Source of the DNA: Gracilaria vermiculophylla
Taxonomy: Eukaryota; Rhodophyta; Florideophyceae; Gracilariales; Gracilariaceae
Assembly (NCBI GenBank): GCA_019155205.2
Contig: JAHNZQ020003149.1
Span: 423,070 to 487,069, forward strand
Direction: 5' to 3'
DNA length: 64,000 nucleotides
The notes under the pieces are model-generated. The model had not been told where the DNA came from, did not search any database, and was given only the letters and a program-made list of their open reading frames with translations. The translations under genes were made by a program, and so were the position numbers. Shown piece by piece: positions 30,899 through 41,244 of this stretch. Position 1 is the first letter of the stretch; each line of letters opens with the position of its first letter.

Positions 30899-31461
30899 TT
30901 GAGTGTGGTACTGTCAGCCCTCCTCTCGAGCTAGTAAAGCATAACGTCCGTTAGGAGTTTTTGTTTTCTGCAAAGGCACGCGTTTCTAAAGGTGGTATCC
31001 AGTCTCCGCTGTCGCGAGCTGGGAGCATTCTTAGAGAGGATCTGCCAATACCAAGCGGAAAAGGAGGTTCACTGGGCGAACAATACGCCTACAGGCGCTG
31101 CTATGATGCGACCTGGGGATCGGCGGCTTAGAAACCTGCGTTGATCGTCAAGAGACTCCAACCGGAAAAGTAGATGAAGACCCAAGGGAGCTCGTCTTTA
31201 CTTCCCCAGAGGTGGAGCTCAACCGGCAGATTATGTACCAAGCCGGGAGCCCGCCTCGGCAGGTCTCGCTACTGTACTAATTACCTGCCTAAATTTACTA
31301 AAATAAATAATAATTCTACAAACCCGTAAGGATACTGTAGCGCACGCGGGCGTAATTATGCAGTACGTAGGCCAGCTAATAAACTACGAGCCCTCCTTAG
31401 GAATATTATACAGTGAGGCCAAACCACCCTATTTCCTTAGAAGCCACTGTACTACATTGAG
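30899..31461 (+). repeat. Solo LTR of the same family, target duplication TTGAG
   Basis: The LTR occupies 30904-31456 (553 bp), from TGTGGTACTG to GTACTACA, with TTGAG at 30899-30903 and 31457-31461. It is moderately diverged from the copy at 24471. It lies only 140 bp from the inverted copy at 30205-30758. Confidence 0.93.
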
Positions 31462-31524
31462 AAACCAAAACGGGTGCAGAGTTATTCATGAGGGGCTTCC
31501 CTTCACTTCTTGTGACGAGACTAA

Positions 31525-31554
31525 CTCGCACGATGAGTACACTCACCGTGCGAG
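31525..31554. other. Short inverted repeat (hairpin)
   Basis: CTCGCACGATGAG at 31525-31537 and CTCACCGTGCGAG at 31542-31554 pair over 13 bp with one mismatch and a 4-nt loop. It lies between an LTR and an LTR relic. No terminator or known element is implied. Confidence 0.6.
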
Positions 31555-31772
31555 GCCTCTAGGCCACAGCAGCCGGACAAGTCACATAGCCACCATGAGG
31601 TGCACTCAAAATGCTCCTTCGGCACCATACTGTAAAACCTAAAATCAAATCTAACAATTAACTCTACCTCTAGGTAGACCATGCGGCTATCCGGCGTGCG
31701 TCCAGTGCACACCACTTCTAGTACATAGTCATGAGGGTACTACCCCACTCACTGTACCATTTGTGATTGGAT

Positions 31773-32031
31773 TTTTTCCTTAGAGGTAGAGCTCGGCCGG
31801 CAGATTAATTATCACGCCAAGAAACTGCCTTGGCAGGTCTCACTGCTGAAGAACATTCCTGCACCCATAATCTAAAATAAGTATTAGTTCTACCGTTCTT
31901 CAAGAGTACTGTAGCGCATTTGGGCTTAATAATGAACCACGCTGCTCTGTTCATAAACTTTGAACCATCCCAAGGATTATCACGTCGTTAAGAAACATGA
32001 CAATGTCACTTTCAAACTTACCGTACTAAAC
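31773..32031 (+). repeat. Decayed 3' half of the same LTR family
   Basis: Aligns by eye with the last 260 bp or so of the reference LTR. Shared words are GGAGCTC/AGAGCTC, GGCAGGTCTCACT, TTCTACCGT, TACTGTAGCGCA and the terminal CCGTACTA. The 5' half and any target duplication are not recognisable. Confidence 0.75.
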
Positions 32032-32666
32032 TGTTGAGCTTCAACATGCGCTAAGAGCTACGAAACGGCACTGATACCTTGTTTTTAAATAATAAAGCGT
32101 CTGTAATCAACTTTACGCCCAAATGTTTATCATTAGAGTTCAAAAGGGTCAATGAGGTGAAAATGAGACGTTCGGGAGCAAACGTAGAAAAAGAGTCCAG
32201 AGGCACTACGAAGTTTGTTTAATTCAACAAACGGAAGACTAGTAATTGTTAAAGGAACAAATAAAAGGTTTTTACATTGTGATAAAATATGCAAAGGAGA
32301 TGATATGCAATACTTGTTCTCTAGGTTAAAGTTGAGTTTTCTTTGGATTAGCATCACATAGTTTAGCTTTGGCGTCTTTATGGATGTGAAGTGCAACGTC
32401 CTTCCGAGGGATTTCTCACGACTTGGTCGGTACTTGCACTCCGAAGAGGTATGGTTATTTTATGAAGGTTTCCGCAGCTGTTGGCCGCTGAGGTGCTTGC
32501 CGGACTGCAGGGTAACACACGTGGGTGGCACGGTTATGAACCACTGCAGTGCAGGCAAGGTGGCACAAGTGGGTACAGTAAGGGTGCACGGCATTGCTGG
32601 ACAAATTAGATATTTCACTTAGATAATTTTGGGCGGCACGCCCCACTGTCAGGGTAGCGGGCCGAC
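32032..32666. other. Intergenic between LTR relic and mariner element
   Basis: AT-rich up to about 32390, then mixed. No gene recognised. Confidence 0.4.
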
Positions 32667-33893
32667 TACAGTATATGCAGTGCGTTTCAAAAACATATTA
32701 CCCCTCAAAAGTGTGCCAAAACTGTACTGTAGGCTAGATTTTGCACATAGTCTATGTAGAATCGTTTACAAAAGATATGTACACCTTCTTCTTTCTAGTA
32801 AAAATGGCTCAAGGCCCGCCACTTTCCAAGCAAGAACAGCTTCTAATCGTTAAGTTGAAGGCCGAGAAGCAATCTAACAGTGCTACCGCTCAAAAATTAA
32901 AGCGTTCTAAGGTCACAATTGCTACTTTTCTTGAAAATCCGACTCTATATGGCTTAAAACGATGTCCGGGACGCCCGAAGAAGCTCAGCCCAGCAGACAA
33001 AAGAGGTATTAAAAGGGAGTTGTGTAAAGGAAAAGTGTCTTGCAAAAAAATTGAAATTAATCTCAATCTCAACGTTTCTAAATCAACTATATGGAGGCAG
33101 ATAAACAGCACAAATCTATTTAAATATAATAAAATGAAGAAAACTTTCTTTCCTCAAAACAATCACAATCAAAAGCGAATTGACTGGTGTGCTGGAAAAG
33201 CCAACTAGAAAAAAGAATGGGAAAATGTTATTTTTACTGATGAAAAAAAGTTCAACTTAGACGAACCAAATTGCTACACATTTTATTGGCACGATCTTCG
33301 TAAGCAACGTCATGAAATTTATACCAGGCACTCGGGTAAAGGCTCTGTAATGGTCCGGGCGGGTATTTCTAAAATAGTTCTAACGGAAATTGCCTTCATT
33401 GAAACGAACATGAATGCAGAAAAAAATCGAGAAGTTCTATACAACTATCTGCTACCTTTTGGTTTATGTTTCCATGAAAAAAATTTCATTTTTCAACAGG
33501 ATAATGCGCCTGTACACACTGCATCTTTAATCAAAAACCGGCTACAGGAGTCTGAGGTATCCGTTTTAGAGTGGCCGGCGCGCTCACCAGATTTGAACCC
33601 AGTTGAAAACGTTTGCGGAATGCTGGCAAGGATGGTTTATAGGCATGGAAGGCAATTTCAGACAGTTTTTGAACTCAAAAACTGTATTAAAAATCCTGGA
33701 AATCTTTAACAGTTTCAATTGTGTAAATTACATCAGTTTGATGCCGAAACGCTGCATTAGCGTTATACAGCGTAAAGGATGCAAAATAAACTATTAAGCG
33801 CCGCGCAGTAAATATTTGTTATAGATGATCACATATTTTTGAAACGTTTTTTTGACTTACTTTTTTCTGAAACCTATTTTTGTAGGCGTACAG
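32667..33893 (+). mobile_element. Tc1/mariner-family DNA transposon
   Basis: Approximate limits. The left flank has CTACAGTATATGCAG followed by CGTTTCAAAAACATATTA. The right flank has, on the opposite strand, CGTTTCAAAAATATG further in and TACTGTACGCC at the edge. These look like imperfect, partly decayed terminal inverted repeats, but I cannot fix the exact ends or the TA duplication. The transposase lies inside at 32804-33709. Confidence 0.6.
32804..33709 (+). pseudogene. Tc1/mariner transposase with one premature stop
   Basis: From the ATG at 32804 a single frame of about 300 codons is broken only by TAG at 33206-33208. The N-terminal half has a bipartite helix-turn-helix region (ATAQKLKRSKVTIATFLENP) and the GRPKKLS linker. 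The catalytic half has D in VIFTDEKKF, D in FQQDNAPVHTA and E in SPDLNPVENV. The second D and the E are separated by 34 residues, a DD34E triad as in Tc1 elements. The W usually found soon after that E is Cys here. One nonsense change and otherwise good preservation indicate a fairly recent inactivation, or a tolerated read-through that I consider unlikely. Confidence 0.85.
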
Positions 33894-35513
33894 TATACAA
33901 TTGTTCGTGTTTATGAGATTTCACAGCATGTCGTATATTTTTGAAACAGTCTGTATGCCCCGCTACTGCGGCTGCCCAATAAACCCTATTCGGACGCCCA
34001 AGAGGGTCGTGGCTCTGAACGTTTTCGCCTCCGGCATCGCGTATCGCTGCTACGTGTTAGCACCCGTTTGCACGGCAGTTCGTTCTCCCCCGAGTCTGAG
34101 AGAGTTTCACCACTACTTGTATCCATCTCTTACCGACATTTTCGTGTACTAGCCCCAGTATTGGGTCCTGTTTTTGTTGATCTTTTCGTCCCGTGCCCAC
34201 ATGCCAGATATGAATACGACCACTTACTCGTTTAAGTCAGTTGTATATAATGGCACCCGCTCGGTGTTACTTTGTATTTGCATTGTCACGTTCACACATG
34301 TAGTGGCACCCTTTCAGGTTTACGTTTAGTGGCAACCTTTTATGTTTATGTTGCGACATCTTCACCATGTCGCAATTCAGTACTTATACGCATACGCACA
34401 TCCTATCTTATAAAGTGCAACTATCGAGCTCGCACCGATCAATATACACTGTTCTACATCTTGCACTCCGCACATTCGACCAGCTCGACCACAGCATTCT
34501 AGCGTAACCCGCAGTATTCTTACCAGTAGACACGCTGTCGCTATGGGTACCTACCGTAGCTCTACACTTTTACTCGCTCGCGGGGCTTCGTACTGATTAC
34601 TCGTGATTCGTGCCGTTCCGCATTGGAGGAATCTCAGACTCAACACTCTAGGTAACCGCCTGAAGGGCTGCCCTCTTTCTTACAAACCGGCTTCGCCGTG
34701 GCACGCGCAGAGTGGCTTTGTTTGATTTGCTACGCTAGAAGGGGAAAATTCCGAACGTCTTGGTGGTGTTTTCCCCCCTGTGGCAATGCACTGCAGGATG
34801 CTTGTTTGCGTCAAAAGCGAGGATTTATAGAAGAAAAGCCAGAAAACATTAGCAAACATGATTCCGTAGCCTTCATCGAGCCATTCACTGCAATAACATC
34901 GCTTTGCATCCAATGTGTATCTGTTTTGAGCTACTATAGAATGTGTAAAGCGATTACAGAGTAGGAAAAATCAGCAGCTGCGTTTATGTGTTACACATGG
35001 CTTGGGCGCATGACTGTGGAATGCAGCGACAAGGTGAGAGCGCAGGACGTGGGCACAGAAGCGTATGCAACGAAAAACGAAGTGGGACAAGGAATGCGCC
35101 ACGCGCATGTGAACATGCGCTTGGAGGCCAGACGGAGCGTTTAGTTGTGTTTTGCTGATTGTAGCGCATGCGCTGTGGGAGGGTTGCTGCTGCGGAGGTG
35201 CGTGTGAATGAGGCGAATGTGAGAAATATGAAGAGGGACACGTGCGCGGCCTGGAATGTGGTGTGGAGGCGAGAAAGGTTTTGCGGACGGGGGGGCTGTG
35301 GGGCGGGCGGCGGACGGTACAGCGATTTGAGGAGGAGCGGCGACATGTTTTGCATGCGCGAGCGGGGGGAATGCAGCGTGGCGGCACGCGGGGCGCGGGG
35401 CGAAGATTCGGCGCGCGCGCGATATTTGGGGCGCGGCGCACGGGTGCCGCAATCCGCCGCCGCAGCGGCGCAGCAGCGGCGGTGGCGCGCGCGTCGCGCG
35501 AGCCGCGCGTGCG
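33894..35513. other. Transition into the GC island, no gene recognised
   Basis: AT-balanced until about 34960, then G+C rises steeply from about 35150. A plus-strand frame at 34698-34964 has several Cys but no recognisable domain. Frames on both strands after 35000 are composition-driven. Confidence 0.4.
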
Positions 35514-37532
35514 GTGCTCACCGCCGCGCCGCGCCGCGCCGCGTGCCGCTGCACCTCAGCGCGCGCGCGTACGCCGCGCGCCATCCAACCGCCCGGCGGC
35601 CGCGGCGCTTCTGCTCCCGCGCGGCGCTTGTATTCCGGCGGCGCGCATCTCCGCACCCCTGGCGGCGTCTCTCGCTGGCGGCGTCTCCCCCTGGCTGCGT
35701 GTCCCCTGGTGGCTGCGTCTCCCCTGCTGGCTGCGTCTCCTCCCCCTCCGCCCTTTGGGCCGCGCACCGCTCCGCCCGCCATCGGCGCGTTGCAAGGCGC
35801 AGCCGCGCACGGGGCGCCCGTCGGCGCGAGCGCCGCGCCGCCCGCCATCGGCGCGTTGCAGGCGGCAGGTGGCGACGGCGGCGGCCTGCGGGCGCGCACC
35901 GCACCGCTTGCCATTGGCGCGTTACAAGGGGCAGCCGTTGACGGCGGCGAAGCGCGCGAGCGCAGCGCTGCGCGCGCGTCGCGCGCGTTGCAGGGCGCAG
36001 CTGCCGACGGCGGCGAGGGGGGCGAGCGGCAGCTTGCAAAGCGCGCGGTGGGGGGAGGGCGCGGCGCGGCGCTGAGCGCGCTGCACGCGCTGCCGACGGA
36101 GGTGCTGCACGCGATGCTGGCGCACGTGGGGGAGCACGAGGTGGTGCGCATGGCGGCGGCGTTCCCGGAGCTGGCGGAGGCGGTGGCGGCGCACGTGCGG
36201 CGCAGCGCGGCGGCGCCGGCGCTGGCGCTGGGGCGCGTGCGCGCCGCGTCGCCGGCGCTGCTGCCGCACCTGACGCGGCTGACGGTGCGCGCGGCGGCGG
36301 CGCGCGACGTGCGCGCGCTGCGGCGCGCGCGCGCGCTGCGCCACCTGACGCTGGAGGTGCGGGGCGGGCTGACGGAGGGGCAGCTGCGGCGGCTGCTGGC
36401 GCACGCGCTGCGGCTGCGGTCGCTGGCGGCGCGGCGCACGCCGCTGCCGCGCGCGCTGTTCGCGCTGCTGCGCGCGCGCCGCGCGCCGGCGCTGGCGGCG
36501 CTGCGGCTGCGGCTGGAGGCGGCGCCGGCGGCGGACGCGCGGCTGCTGCCGGCGCTGCTGGCGGCGCGCGGCGCGGCGCTGCGCGAGCTGCAGCTGCACG
36601 CGGCGGCGCAGCTGCGCGACGGCGCGCTGCGCGCGCTGGCGCGCCACTGCGCCGCGCTGCGCACGCTGTGCGTGTCGGCGGCGCCGCGCCTGACGGAGCG
36701 CGCGCTGCGCGCCCTGGCGCGCTCGCCGCTGGCGCCGTCGCTGCGCCGCCTGCACCTGGGCGCGTGCGGGCGCGCCGTCAGCGACCGCGCGCTGGGCGCG
36801 CTGGCCACGCGCTGCGGCGCGCTGCGCGAGCTGCGCCTGTGGTGCTGCCCCGCCGTGTCCACCTGGGGCGTGCGCGCCGTCGCCGAGGGGCTCGGCGCCT
36901 CGCTGCTGCGCCTCAGCGTGGAGCACTGCGCGCGCGTGGGCGACGCCGCGCTCGCGTCCGTGGCCGACAACTGCGACGCGCTGCGCGCGCTGCGCCTGGT
37001 GGCGCTGCCGCTCGTGTCGGACCGCGCGCTGCTGGCGCTCTTCCACCGCGCGCGCCTGGCCGCGCTGCACCTGCGCCAGCTGCACGTCGAGCTGTGCCCG
37101 CGCGTCACGCAGCTGGGCGTGGCCGCCGCCGCCGGCGTGCTGCCCGCCGCGCTCGACGACCACCACGGCGACGCCGACGCCGACGCCGCATGCGACGCCG
37201 ACGCGCGCGCCAGCGACGATGAGACCGACGGCGGCGGCGGCGGCGGCGGCGACAGACGCAAGCGGCGGCGGCGCGCGGCGGCGGCGGCGCCGCAGCTGCA
37301 GTCCAGCGTGCGCGAGCTGTACGCGCGCGACACGCTGGTGCGCGGCAGCACGCTGCGCGCGCTGCGGCTGCGGCGCGCGCAGGGGCTGGCCGTGCGCGTG
37401 CGCGAGGCGCGCGGCGACGAGCGCGGCGACGAGCTGGGCGGCGACGACGGCGACGACAACGACGACGACGACGGCGACAGTGGGGACGACGGCGGCGCGT
37501 GCTGCGGCACGTGGTGCGACGTGTGCGGGTAG
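35514..37532 (+). CDS. F-box/leucine-rich-repeat protein in the GC island
   Basis: The frame is open for 672 codons; the true start is uncertain. The first 180 residues hold degenerate repeats around AIGALQGAA, four times, and may not all be translated. An F-box-like segment, ALPTEVLHAMLAHVGEHEVV with AAAFPELAEAV, starts near residue 190. AMN1/FBXL-type leucine-rich repeats then run from about 230 to 540. They include LRELQLHAAAQLRDGALRAL, LTERALRALA, LRELRLWCCPAVSTWGV, LLRLSVEHCARVGDAAL and LRQLHVELCPRVTQLGV. Cys at the LRR consensus position is typical. Such proteins are substrate receptors of SCF ubiquitin ligases. The C-terminus has basic (RRKRRRR) and acidic tracts and ends CCGTWCDVCG. 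Codons are almost all G/C-ending. Confidence 0.7.
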   Translation: MLTAAPRRAACRCTSARARTPRAIQPPGGRGASAPARRLYSGGAHLRTPGGVSRWRRLPLAACPLVAASPLLAASPPPPPFGPRTAPPAIGALQGAAAHGAPVGASAAPPAIGALQAAGGDGGGLRARTAPLAIGALQGAAVDGGEARERSAARASRALQGAAADGGEGGERQLAKRAVGGGRGAALSALHALPTEVLHAMLAHVGEHEVVRMAAAFPELAEAVAAHVRRSAAAPALALGRVRAASPALLPHLTRLTVRAAAARDVRALRRARALRHLTLEVRGGLTEGQLRRLLAHALRLRSLAARRTPLPRALFALLRARRAPALAALRLRLEAAPAADARLLPALLAARGAALRELQLHAAAQLRDGALRALARHCAALRTLCVSAAPRLTERALRALARSPLAPSLRRLHLGACGRAVSDRALGALATRCGALRELRLWCCPAVSTWGVRAVAEGLGASLLRLSVEHCARVGDAALASVADNCDALRALRLVALPLVSDRALLALFHRARLAALHLRQLHVELCPRVTQLGVAAAAGVLPAALDDHHGDADADAACDADARASDDETDGGGGGGGDRRKRRRRAAAAAPQLQSSVRELYARDTLVRGSTLRALRLRRAQGLAVRVREARGDERGDELGGDDGDDNDDDDGDSGDDGGACCGTWCDVCG

Positions 37533-37578
37533 GGTGGCGGTGGCGGTGAGAGCGTTTGTTTTGTGCGTTTTTGGAGTG

Positions 37579-37620
37579 GATTGTTTGTTTGTTTGTTTGT
37601 TTGTTTGTTTGTGTGTTTGT
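37579..37620. repeat. (TTTG)n microsatellite
   Basis: About ten GTTT-type units lie between the F-box/LRR gene and the Sec5-like gene, an AT-richer spot within the GC island. Confidence 0.9.
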
Positions 37621-37658
37621 TGCGGCGCGGCGCGAAGTCGGCGCGACGACGTTCGCGC

Positions 37659-37801
37659 ATGGCGCCGTTCGAGCCGTCGACGTGGGCCGAGGTGTGCGAG
37701 GCGCGCGCCAACGCGCGCGCCGCGCCGCGCGCCGCGCCGTTTGTGGCGCGCGTGCGCTGCTTTAGCGCCTCGCCGCACCGCGTGCTGGACGCGCGCTTTG
37801 A

Positions 37802-37841
<40 letters not shown>

Positions 37842-39883
37842 CGCTTTGACGCGGGCGCGCGCGCGCGCGCGGCGCGCGGCGGCGACGCGCTGTTCGACGA
37901 CGTGCTGGGGCTGGGGCGCGTGCACGCGGGCGACGGCACGCTGGCGCGGCGCGCGGTGGCGGCGGCGGCGCTGCGCGGCGGCGCGGCGCCGTGCGCGCGG
38001 CCGGCGGTGGCGCCGGCGGTGGCGGCCGGCGCGGCGGCGGCGGCGGCGGCGGCGGCGGGCGCGGAGGCGGCGGAAGCGGCGGAGGCGGCGGCGCTGCACC
38101 CGGGCAGCGCGCGCTTCTCGGCGCGCGAGTACCTGGCGCGCGTGCACGCGGCGACGCCGGCGGCGCAGCTGCGGCACGGGCGGCGCGTGCTGGCGCAGAC
38201 GCAGCGCGCGCTGGCGGCGCAGCGCGCGCGGCTGCGGCGCGGCGCGTTCGTGCAGGCGGCGCTGGTGCGGGCGCAGACGCGCGACGCGGGCGCGCGCGCG
38301 GGCGCGGCGCTGTCGCCGTTTGCGCGCGGCGCGGAGGCGGCGGCGGCGCGCGCGCGGCTGCTGCGCGCGGCGGCGGCGCTGCGCGCGCGCGACGGCGCGC
38401 TGCTGCGGCGGCAGCGCGCGCTGCGGCGGCTGCGCGCGGCGCGCGCGCTGGCGGCGCGCCACCGCGCGCTGCTGGCGCTGGGCGCCGAGCTGCGCGCGGC
38501 CGCGGCGCCGCGCGCGCCGCCCGCCGCCGTGCTGCGCGCGCTGGCGCGCTACGCGCGCGCGCTGGCGTGGCTGCGCGCGCACCGCCGCGCGCCGCCGCTG
38601 GCGCCGCTGGCGCGCCGCCTGCGCCGCGCGCTGCTGCTGCTGCTGCGCGCCGTGGGGCGCCGCCTCGCCGCGGCGCGCACGCCGCGCGCGCACCTGCGCG
38701 CGCTGCTGCGCGCGCTGGCCGCCGCGCCCGCCGCGCTGCGCCCGCCGCTGCCGCCCATCGTGGGCGCGCGCGCCGCCGCCGCCGCGCGCCTGCTGCGCCG
38801 CGCGCTCGGCGCGCTCGCCGCCGCGCCCGCCCCCCCCGACGGCGCCGACGGCGCCGACCAAGCCGTCGCGCACGCGGCGCGCGCGCTGCTGCGCGCGCTG
38901 CGGCACGTGTGCGCGCTCGGCGGCGCGCTGCCCGAGCGCTCGGCGGCGGCGGCGCTGGCGCGCGCGCACGCGCAGCGGCTGTGCGGCGCGTTTGCGCGCG
39001 CGGTGCGGCGGCGCGTGCTGGCGCCGCGCGCGCCGCCCGTGCGCGCCGCCGTGGTGGCGCTGCTGCGCGCGGTGGCGGCGCGCGCGGCGCGCGAGCCGGG
39101 CGCGCCGCCGCGCGCGCTGCGCGCGCTGCAGCGCGTGGCCGACCGCGCGGGCGCGGCGCTGGCGCTGTCGCTGGCGCGCGGCGTGCGCGCCGCCGCGCGC
39201 GCGCTGGGCGCGGCCGCCGCGCGCCGCCCCGCGCGCGCCGCGGCGCACGCCGCGCTGCTCACCGCCGTCGTGGTGCACGCGCTGGCGCAGCTGCGCCCCG
39301 CCGGCCTCTGCTCCGCGCGCGCCGCGCCCGTGGTCATCACCCACCACGACGGCGAGCACGGCGACGACGACGAGCAGGAGGAGGAGGACGAGGAGGAGGA
39401 GGTGGTGGGGGAGGAGGGCGACGACGACGACGAGCAGGAGGAGGAGGAGGACGAGGTGGAGGAGGAGGACGACGACGAGCAGGAGGAGGTGGAGGAGGAG
39501 GACGAGGAGGAGGACGACGACGACGGCGACGACGAGGTGGACCAAGTGGCGGCGCAGCGCGCTGCGCGCGGGGTGCAGCGGCTGTGCCGCGCGTGCGTGC
39601 GCGCGCCGCTGCTGTTCGTGGCGCGCGTGGAGGCGGTGGGGCGCGGCGGGGCGCGCTGCGAGCGCGCGGCGCTGCTGCTGGCGCTGAGCTGCGGCGAGCT
39701 GCGGCGCGGGGCGCTGCGGCGCGTGGCGGCGTGCGCGGCGCTGCGCGCGCGGCGCGCGCAGCTGCGGCGCGTGCGCGCGGTGGCGCGGCGGCTGGCGGCG
39801 CGGCGCGACGCGGCGCTGCGCGCGTACGTGGCGCTGGTGGCGCGGCCGCTGCTGGCGCTGGCGGGCGCGCTGGTGGGGCGCGC

Positions 39884-39969
<86 letters not shown>

Positions 39970-40506
39970 AGGGCGCGGGCGAGGGCGCGGGCGAGGGCGC
40001 GGGCGGGGGCGAGGGAGAGGGCGAGGGCGAGGGGCGCGAGGCGGTGCGGCGCGCGGGGGCGATGCGCGTGGACGGGGTGTCGCGCGCGGCGCACGAGCTG
40101 GTGCTGCGCGTGGCGGTGGTGGCGGTGCGGGCGCGCGCGGCGGCGGGGCGGCGCGCGGCGCTGCTGCGCGCGGTGGCGGTGGAGCTGATGGCGGCGGTGG
40201 GGCGGGCGCTGGAGCGGGCGCTGGGCGTGCGCAAGCTGGCGTACCAGCGCGCGGCGCAGCTGTGGGTGGACGTGGTGTTCGTGCAGCGCGCGCTGACGCG
40301 CGGCGCGGCGCCCGCCACGCGCGGGCTGCAGGCGGCGCTGCACGCGTTTGCGCGCGTCAAGCAGCGCGCCGTGCAGGCGGTGCTGGCCGACGGGCTGCGC
40401 TTCAGCCTGGCCGACATGGGCGCGCTGCGCGAGCGCGTGGTGCGGCGCGAGCTGGCCGCCGCCGCCGCGCTGAGCGACTGCTTTGGCGAGACGTGGGCCG
40501 CCGTGC

Positions 40507-40539
<33 letters not shown>

Positions 40540-40547
40540 CGCCGTAG
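37659..40547 (+). CDS. SEC5: Exocyst subunit Sec5-like protein, extremely Ala/Arg-rich
   Basis: From the ATG at 37659 (MAPFEPSTW) the product is about 962 aa. The segment HPGSARFSAREYLARVHAATP followed by QLRHGRRVLAQTQRALAAQRARLRRGAFVQAAL matches the Sec5 N-terminal pattern 'FL.RVH..TS..DL..G...L...L..R...L..L...NF..F'. The C-terminal ALGVRKLAYQRAAQLWVDVVFVQRAL fits the helical end of Sec5, and overall length is in the family range. Sec5 is part of the octameric exocyst, which tethers secretory vesicles at the plasma membrane. Odd features are Gly-Ala dipeptide repeats near 50-60 and 745-785, and an acidic tract of about 60 residues (EDDDEQEE type) near 565-625. Family assignment is by motif resemblance only, made harder by the biased composition. 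Confidence 0.55.
39886..39970. repeat. GCGGGC hexamer repeat
   Basis: A run of about 14 GCGGGC units encodes alternating Gly-Ala in the Sec5-like protein. A shorter run is at 37803-37840 in the same gene. Confidence 0.9.
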
Positions 40548-41163
40548 CGCGCGCCGCGGCGGCGGAATCAGACGTTGCGAGTGCGTTGTCGGCACGCGGC
40601 GGCAGCTGCGGCTGCGGCTGCTGCTGCGCCGCGCTGCGCATTAGCATGGCTGCGTGTCATCACGTTCCGGCCGCGCGCGCCGCGGCGCGTGTGTGTGTGT
40701 GACTTGCGCGCCAGTAAAAGTGTGGCGCGCGTGCAGGCGCGGCGCGCCACTAGCAGCACCGTGTCAAGAGAGTGCGGCGGCGGTGCGGCGCCACGCGCCA
40801 CTCTACTCTGCACTCATGGCGCGCGCGACGGCGGGGCGATCGCGCGCGCCCGTGCGCCGCGTCGCGTCGAGTGGCGTCGCGTCGAGTGGCGTCGCGTCGA
40901 GGGGCGTCGCGTCGAGGGGCGTCGCGTCGAGGGGCGTCGCAGGGGGCGCGCTGCGGCGGCGCGGTCGCGCGCCGCCGAGTGCGCCGCGTCGCGCGGGCGG
41001 CGGCGGCGAGGCGCGCAGCGCAGCGGACGGCGGCGTGCGCCTTTGGGGCGGTGCGCACCGCGAGCGCCGCGCGTGTGTGACGTGGCGCGCGCGCGCTCAA
41101 GACGGCGGGCCGTCAAGACGCCAAGCGCGGGTCCCCACCTGACAGCGCGCGCGCCGTGCAACG
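40548..41163. other. GC-rich intergenic with a 15-bp tandem repeat
   Basis: Holds five units of GTCGCGTCGAG(T/G)GGC at 40861-40935. The overlapping frames here are products of the repeats and composition; no gene is supported. Confidence 0.5.
40861..40935. repeat. 15-bp tandem repeat, five units
   Basis: GTCGCGTCGAGTGGC twice, then GTCGCGTCGAGGGGC three times. Confidence 0.95.
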
Positions 41164-41244
41164 GGCGGGGTGGCCGAGTGGTCTAAGGCGTTGCGTTTAG
41201 GCCGCAATCTCATTGAGGCGTGGGTTCAAATCCCACCTCCGTCA
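41164..41244 (+). tRNA. tRNA-Leu, anticodon UAG
   Basis: An 81-nt class II cloverleaf. The acceptor strands GGCGGGG (41164-41170) and CTCCGTC pair with two G-U pairs, with A at 41244 as discriminator. The D arm (TGGCCGAGTGGTCTAAGGC) is typical of Leu/Ser tRNAs. The anticodon stem TTGCG/CGCAA encloses the loop TTTAGGC, so the anticodon is UAG. A long variable arm (TCTCATTGAGGC) is followed by the T arm GTGGG-TTCAAAT-CCCAC. There is no intron, and CCA is not encoded, as expected in eukaryotes. The 3' half overlaps the end of the protein gene on the other strand. Confidence 0.96.

Noticed and set aside
34698..34964. Cys-containing frame of 88 codons upstream of the GC island
   Set aside because: No signal peptide, no repeated Cys pattern, no promoter signal; probably chance.
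35922..40595. Giant minus-strand open frame of more than 1500 codons, and other long overlapping frames in the GC island
   Set aside because: Stops are rare in any frame at this composition. The products are Arg/Ala/His/Gln strings with no domain, while the plus-strand frames show F-box, LRR and Sec5 patterns.
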